64,000 nucleotides of DNA. Source: Amycolatopsis sp. NBC_01488. Lineage in GTDB: Bacteria; Actinomycetota; Actinomycetes; Mycobacteriales; Pseudonocardiaceae. Position 1 is the stretch's first letter. Each line of letters opens with the position of its first letter. Shown here piece by piece: positions 60,286 through 64,000 of this stretch. A program made the translations under genes and the position numbers. The stretch is from NCBI RefSeq assembly GCF_036227105.1, contig NZ_CP109434.1, positions 8,652,501 through 8,716,500 on the forward strand. Direction: 5' to 3'. The notes beneath the pieces are model-generated. The model had not been told where the DNA came from, ran no database searches, and was given only the letters and a program-made list of their open reading frames with translations.

Positions 60286-62067
60286 TCAACGAGACGCGAA
60301 ACGCCGCAGGAGACCGCCCACGCGCCGGGTCACCGGAGTGAACTCGGGGAGCTTCAGCAGCGCCAGCAAGCCGAACGGGACGGCCATCCCCAGCAAGGTC
60401 TGGACCGGCAATTTCACCCAGGCGCCCGCGATCGCGCCGAGGGAGCCGGGCACGGCGTAGCCGGCGAGCACCGCCGCGCCGACGCCGAGCGCGCTCGCCG
60501 ACAGGGTGATCAGCCCGACCCGCAGGGACCGCTTGCTGCGCAGGTGCCCGAGCCGGACCCACAGCCAGACCTGGCCGAGGACGGCGCCGACGACGAACCC
60601 GGCGCCGTTGACCAGCATCACGCCGTAGACGATGTGCTCGCCGTCGAGCAGGCCGCGGCAGAGCAGCAGCAGCGGGATCTTCACCGCGGTCATCACGAGC
60701 ATGATGAGCGTGGGCGTGCGGGCGTCCTTCATCGCGTAGAACACCCGCAGCTGCAACATGACCAGCGCGAACGGCAGCAGCCCGACGGCGGAGACGGCGA
60801 GGGTCTGGCCGAGCCGCTCCGCGTCGCCGAGGGTGCCGCGGCCCCAGGTGAAGATCGCGATGCCGACCGGCGTGCCGACCACGGCCAGCACGGCGGAGAT
60901 CGGCACGAACAGCACCGTCGAGATGCGGGAAGCCAGCGAGAGGTCGCCGACGAGGGCGACCGTGTCGCCGTCCGCGGCCGCGCGGCTCATCCGCGGCATC
61001 AGCGCGGTCAGCAGCGAGACGCCGAGGATGCCGTACGGGAGCTGGAAGAGCAGGGACGCGTAGCTGTAGGCCGTGACGCCGCCGCTCGTGCCGTGCGTCA
61101 GCACGCGGGTGGTGACGACGAACCCGACGTGGCTCACCACGACGTAGCCGAGGATCCACGCGGCGAGCCCGCCGAACTCCCTGATCCGCGGGTCGAAGCC
61201 CCAGCGCCAGCGGAACCGGAACCCGGTGCGCAGCAAGGCGGGCACCAGCACCACCGCCTGCACGACGATCCCGAGCGTGGTGCCGAGGCCGAGCACGAGC
61301 AGCTTCGGGTCGCCCATCCGGACCGGGTCGAGCGTCAGCTCCCCCGGCACCACCGCGAACACGACGAGCGTGGCGGTGACGACGACGTTGTTCAGCACCG
61401 GCGCCCAGGCGGGCGGGCCGAAGACGTTCTGCGCGTTGAGGATCGCCGAGAGCAGCGCGAAGAGGCCGTAGAACAGGATCTGCGGCAGCAGCAGGTACGC
61501 GAGCGCGGTCGTCAGCCCCGGGTTGGCCGTCGGAGACGATTTGTCGACGTAGAGCGCGGTGAACAGCGGCGCGATCGCCACCGCGACCGCCGTGCCGACG
61601 GTGAGCAGCACCAGCGCCATGGTGATCAGCCGCTGCGTGTAGGCGCGGCCGCCGTCCGGGTCGTCGTGGGAGCGGACCAGCAGCGGCACGACGACACTGG
61701 CGAGCACGCCGCCGAAGAGCAGCTCGAAGACGATGTTGGGCAGGGTGTTCGCGACGGTGAAGGAGTCGTTGACGACCCCGGTGCCGACCACGGCGGCCAG
61801 GAGCAGCTTCGCGACGAACCCGGTGACCCGGCTGACGGTCGACGCGACGGCCATCCGCCCGCTCGAGCGGGCCAGCGACGAGCCGGCGCCCTCACCCCGG
61901 CCGGCGGTGACGGGCGAGGCGGGCGGGCGGGCGACGATCTGGGTGGCGAACTCGTCGTAGGGCCGCCGGGAGACGTCGAGGTCGCGGGTCGGCCAGTGGG
62001 GGCCGCGCAGCTCGCTGGGGAGGAAGACCGTCGCATCGTCGTCGACCGGTGGTGGGGGTTCCGCCAT
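60286..62067 (-). CDS. MurJ/MviN-type lipid II flippase-like protein
   Basis: The 593-residue polytopic membrane protein has about 14 helices after an 80-residue cytosolic extension (MAEPPPPVDDDATVFL...). The core starts SGRMAVASTVSRVTGFVAKLLLAAVVGTGVVNDSFTVANTLPNIVFELLFGGVLASVVVPLL, the signature of MurJ-type MOP exporters. It is likely to flip lipid II or another polyprenyl-linked intermediate. It is not in the usual chromosomal tRNA-nucleotidyltransferase/MurJ context, so it may be an additional copy. Confidence 0.92.
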   Translation of the reverse strand: MAEPPPPVDDDATVFLPSELRGPHWPTRDLDVSRRPYDEFATQIVARPPASPVTAGRGEGAGSSLARSSGRMAVASTVSRVTGFVAKLLLAAVVGTGVVNDSFTVANTLPNIVFELLFGGVLASVVVPLLVRSHDDPDGGRAYTQRLITMALVLLTVGTAVAVAIAPLFTALYVDKSSPTANPGLTTALAYLLLPQILFYGLFALLSAILNAQNVFGPPAWAPVLNNVVVTATLVVFAVVPGELTLDPVRMGDPKLLVLGLGTTLGIVVQAVVLVPALLRTGFRFRWRWGFDPRIREFGGLAAWILGYVVVSHVGFVVTTRVLTHGTSGGVTAYSYASLLFQLPYGILGVSLLTALMPRMSRAAADGDTVALVGDLSLASRISTVLFVPISAVLAVVGTPVGIAIFTWGRGTLGDAERLGQTLAVSAVGLLPFALVMLQLRVFYAMKDARTPTLIMLVMTAVKIPLLLLCRGLLDGEHIVYGVMLVNGAGFVVGAVLGQVWLWVRLGHLRSKRSLRVGLITLSASALGVGAAVLAGYAVPGSLGAIAGAWVKLPVQTLLGMAVPFGLLALLKLPEFTPVTRRVGGLLRRFASR

Positions 62068-62120
62068 GGCCCAAGCCTGCCAGGTCGCATGAGCTTCCGG
62101 GCAGCTTCCCACCCCGGACT

Positions 62121-62167
62121 GGTATTCCTATACCGGGACTGTGCTACCGTTCCGGTATAACTATACC
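62121..62167. promoter_or_regulatory. Twin GGTAT-NNNN-ATACC palindromes upstream of the aminopeptidase gene
   Basis: Two related palindromes, GGTATTCCTATACC (62121-62134) and GGTATAACTATACC (62154-62167), are 33 bases apart, about three helix turns. The second extends to CGGTATAACTATACCG. They lie 22-68 bases upstream of the start. The pattern is that of a dimeric repressor with two sites. Confidence 0.72.
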
Positions 62168-62188
62168 GACCTGTGTGACGAGGTTTTC

Positions 62189-62971
62189 GTGATCGAACTG
62201 AAGACGCCTGTGGAGATCGACCGCATGCACGTGACGGGGCGCTTCGTCGCCGAGATCCTCACCGAGGTGGGCAGGCTCGCCGACGTCGGCGTCAACCTCA
62301 TGGATCTCGAGCACCACGCGCGCGGGATGATCAAGCGGCGCGGAGCCGAGTCGTGCTACTGGGACTACGCGCCGTCGTTCGGCAAGGGCCCGTTCCGCAA
62401 CGTCATCTGCCTGTCGGTCAACGACGCCGTCCTCCACGGCCTGCCGCACGACTACGTGCTGCGCGACGGCGACGTGCTGACCGCCGACCTCGCGGTCAGC
62501 ATCGACGGGTGGGCGGCCGACTCGGCGCGCACGGTCATCGTCGGCACGCCCGCCGAGGAGGACCTGCGGATCGTCCGAGCCACCGAGGAAGCCCTGGAGG
62601 CGGCGATCGAAGCGGCCCGCCCCGGCAACCGGCTGGGCGACATCTCCGCGGCGATCGGGGCGGTGGCCCGCGAGTACGGCTATCCGGTCAACACCGAGTT
62701 CGGCGGGCACGGCATCGGCCGCACCATGCACGAGGACCTGCACGTGCCCAACAAGGGCGCGCCCGGGCGCGGGATGAAGCTCCGGCCGGGCCTGACGCTC
62801 GCGCTCGAACCCTGGTTCGCGCGCACGACCGACCGGATCGTCTACGACCCCGACGGCTGGACCATCCGTTCGGCGGACGGCTCCCGCACGGCCCACTCCG
62901 AGCACACGGTCGCCGTCACCGAAGGCGCGGCCCGGGTGCTCACCCGGCGGGAAGGCGAATCGAACACCTGA
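62189..62971 (+). CDS. Type I methionine aminopeptidase
   Basis: The 260-residue product starts at GTG (VIELKTPVEIDRMHVTGRFVAEIL). The metal site is complete: Asp in LTADLAVSIDGWAADSART (two Asp), His in GGHGIGRTMHE, Glu in LALEPWF and Glu in HSEHTVAVTE. It removes the initiator Met. It is a short form without an SH3 or zinc-finger extension. The twin palindromes upstream suggest regulated expression, which would be unusual for a housekeeping copy, so it is likely a second, accessory aminopeptidase. Confidence 0.93.
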   Translation: MIELKTPVEIDRMHVTGRFVAEILTEVGRLADVGVNLMDLEHHARGMIKRRGAESCYWDYAPSFGKGPFRNVICLSVNDAVLHGLPHDYVLRDGDVLTADLAVSIDGWAADSARTVIVGTPAEEDLRIVRATEEALEAAIEAARPGNRLGDISAAIGAVAREYGYPVNTEFGGHGIGRTMHEDLHVPNKGAPGRGMKLRPGLTLALEPWFARTTDRIVYDPDGWTIRSADGSRTAHSEHTVAVTEGAARVLTRREGESNT

Positions 62972-63007
62972 GCGAACAACGACAGCGCGTGACACGCGTG
63001 CCAGCGC

Positions 63008-63304
63008 TCAGGCGGCGACCGTGATCTCCAGCGCGGCGAGGCCGGCCTCGGTCAGTTCAGCGGGGACGCGTCCGGTGGCGGCTTCGGCGGCGGGACGCAG
63101 GTAGCCGCCGTGGGCGAGCGCGTGGGCCGTCATCTGATCGCAACAGGCGAATCCGTCGATGAAGAGGTCGGGCTCGCAGCTGCACGACATCTGCGCACGT
63201 CCAGCGGCCACCGCCTTCAGCATCGCCATCGCGCGGTGGGTGAGCTCGACTCCTGAACCGGACACCGGACTGCCTTCCTCTGCGTTCTTGCTACGTATAG
63301 TCAT
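63008..63304 (-). CDS. Small cysteine-containing protein, unknown function
   Basis: The 98-residue product has four cysteines in two groups (MSCSCEPD and GFACCDQM) within an otherwise helical sequence (ELTHRAMAMLKAVAAGRAQ; TAHALAHGGYLRPAAEAA), so it may bind a metal. No family is recognised. The start may be the ATG at 63304 or an internal GTG near SGSG. Confidence 0.6.
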   Translation of the reverse strand: MTIRSKNAEEGSPVSGSGVELTHRAMAMLKAVAAGRAQMSCSCEPDLFIDGFACCDQMTAHALAHGGYLRPAAEAATGRVPAELTEAGLAALEITVAA

Positions 63305-63747
63305 TCGCCCGTTGGGCCGATTGTGTTACTTACGACACTATGACGGTTCGGAGCCGGTTGGGGTTCCGGTGGGTCTCGGTTGGTGTCGGTGAACGGTTGG
63401 GGGATCTCGGCGAGCGGTCGGTCGGTCGCTGCTCGCCCGGCCAAAGATGTCCTCGCCGGACGGGCAGGCTCCGGGACGACCAACCAGCTCTCTTCTCGGT
63501 GTCTCCAGGCCGACTCGCCCCCTGGTGACAGGCTTCGAGCTTCAGGTCACCTCGCAGCACCGCGCGGATGTGGTCACCGGCGAGCAGGTCGTGCGGACAA
63601 CCGAGGTCGATCGCGCCGGCCTCCTCGAGCCGAGCCAAGCCGGCTGGCCTCGGTGAATTCGACTTCCGGCCCCGGATCCGGATCCGGGTCAGCTGCTGGT
63701 GATCCACCGCGCCGCGGACGAGCGGAGCCAGGCGGCGCTGGACCCGC
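63305..63747. other. Gene-poor stretch with an MmyB-like scrap
   Basis: Open frames on both strands have no domain support. Near 63675-63755 a plus-strand stretch reads DPGQLLVIHRAADERSQAALDPL, which resembles the final strand of MmyB-type ligand domains and the end of the gene at 15152-15697. It has no start and no 5' part, so it is a relic at most. Confidence 0.35.
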
Positions 63748-64000
63748 TCACCCGAGCCGCAGCTCCAGCGTCCGTGCCCACTCCCGCACGATCTGCTTGC
63801 GCCGGCGCGCGTCGTCCGTGAGCAGGTTTGCCAGGCCCAGCCCGCGGCCGAGGTCGAGAGTGGCCTGGACCAGTTCGCGCACGCCCGGGCGGGACTCGTC
63901 GACGCCGAGCAGCTCCACCGCCACCCGGTGCGCCTCGCGCCCGACCCGCGCTTCCAGCGGCACGAGCACGTCCCGCAGCGACTCGTCGGTCGCCGCGATC
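63748..64000 (-). CDS. TetR-like regulator, C-terminal part (runs off right edge)
   Basis: The 83 visible codons read DESLRDVLVPLEARVGREAHRVAVELLG and then a helical RELVQATLDLGRGLGLANLL and RKQIVREWARTLELRLG, the shape of a TetR C-terminal ligand-binding domain. The helix-turn-helix would lie outside the window, so the family call is moderate. Confidence 0.6.
   Translation of the reverse strand, partial: IAATDESLRDVLVPLEARVGREAHRVAVELLGVDESRPGVRELVQATLDLGRGLGLANLLTDDARRRKQIVREWARTLELRLG

Noticed and set aside
60544..62160. 538-codon plus-strand frame opposite the MurJ-like gene
   Set aside because: His/Arg/Asp-rich shadow of a membrane protein gene, with no domain or ribosome site.
1..64000. 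CRISPR arrays, rRNA genes, replication origin
   Set aside because: No regularly spaced repeats, rRNA sequence or DnaA-box/iteron cluster was seen in the window.

Overview
The window is high-GC actinomycete DNA with mycelial/Pseudonocardiaceae-like gene content; Amycolatopsis or a close relative fits best. This rests on protein style and gene content, not on a database search. The signs are many GTG/TTG starts, translationally coupled operons, WYL, LuxR-ATPase and ROK regulators, ECF sigma factors, secreted polysaccharide hydrolases, a DasR-type operator, ESX-linked small proteins and STAS/HATPase signalling genes.

Left part (1-16.7 kb). A minus-strand operon encodes a secreted GH114-type galactosaminidase, a sugar-binding protein, two ABC permeases and a PfkB sugar kinase, behind a well-formed promoter. 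Two small secreted proteins, a large LuxR regulator (frameshifted), a GH46 chitosanase relic and a GH9 cellulase-like lipoprotein follow. Then comes a divergent ROK repressor/GH16 glucanase pair that shares palindromic operators. Two SDR oxidoreductases and an MmyB-like ligand-binding protein close this part.

Middle (16.7-50.8 kb) is an accessory mosaic. A broken Na+/H+ antiporter is joined end-to-end to an RHS protein that has lost its C-terminus. Beyond lie IS630, IS110 and IS701 elements; the IS701 copy is intact and has a CTAA target duplication. An MFS/NmrA/ECF-sigma block is followed by a damaged ESX-associated operon and two orphan RHS-type toxin-immunity cassettes, one with a complete Hint domain and one with an in-frame amber codon in the toxin. 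A PaoABC-like molybdenum aldehyde oxidoreductase operon, an AraC regulator and a very large GH106-like rhamnosidase come next. Recombinase relics, two tRNA T-arm-like pieces and fragments of LigD, Lsr2 and LuxR genes mark repeated recombination. A coupled STAS/MEDS-HATPase/35-residue peptide/HATPase operon ends at an integrase relic.

Right part (50.8-64 kb) looks like stable chromosome. It holds a TetR regulator, two paralogous WYL regulators, a DinB-like protein, a winged-helix protein, a cytosine-deaminase-like enzyme, a 2OG-Fe(II) oxygenase, a diguanylate cyclase, a GH18 chitinase with a dre-like operator, a MurJ-type flippase, and a methionine aminopeptidase behind twin palindromes. A TetR C-terminus runs off the right edge.

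Two themes recur. One is secreted or imported polysaccharide use (GH114, GH9, GH16, GH18, GH106-like and the GH46 relic). The other is a set of about ten single frameshifts in otherwise well-conserved genes, which may be assembly errors or real decay.
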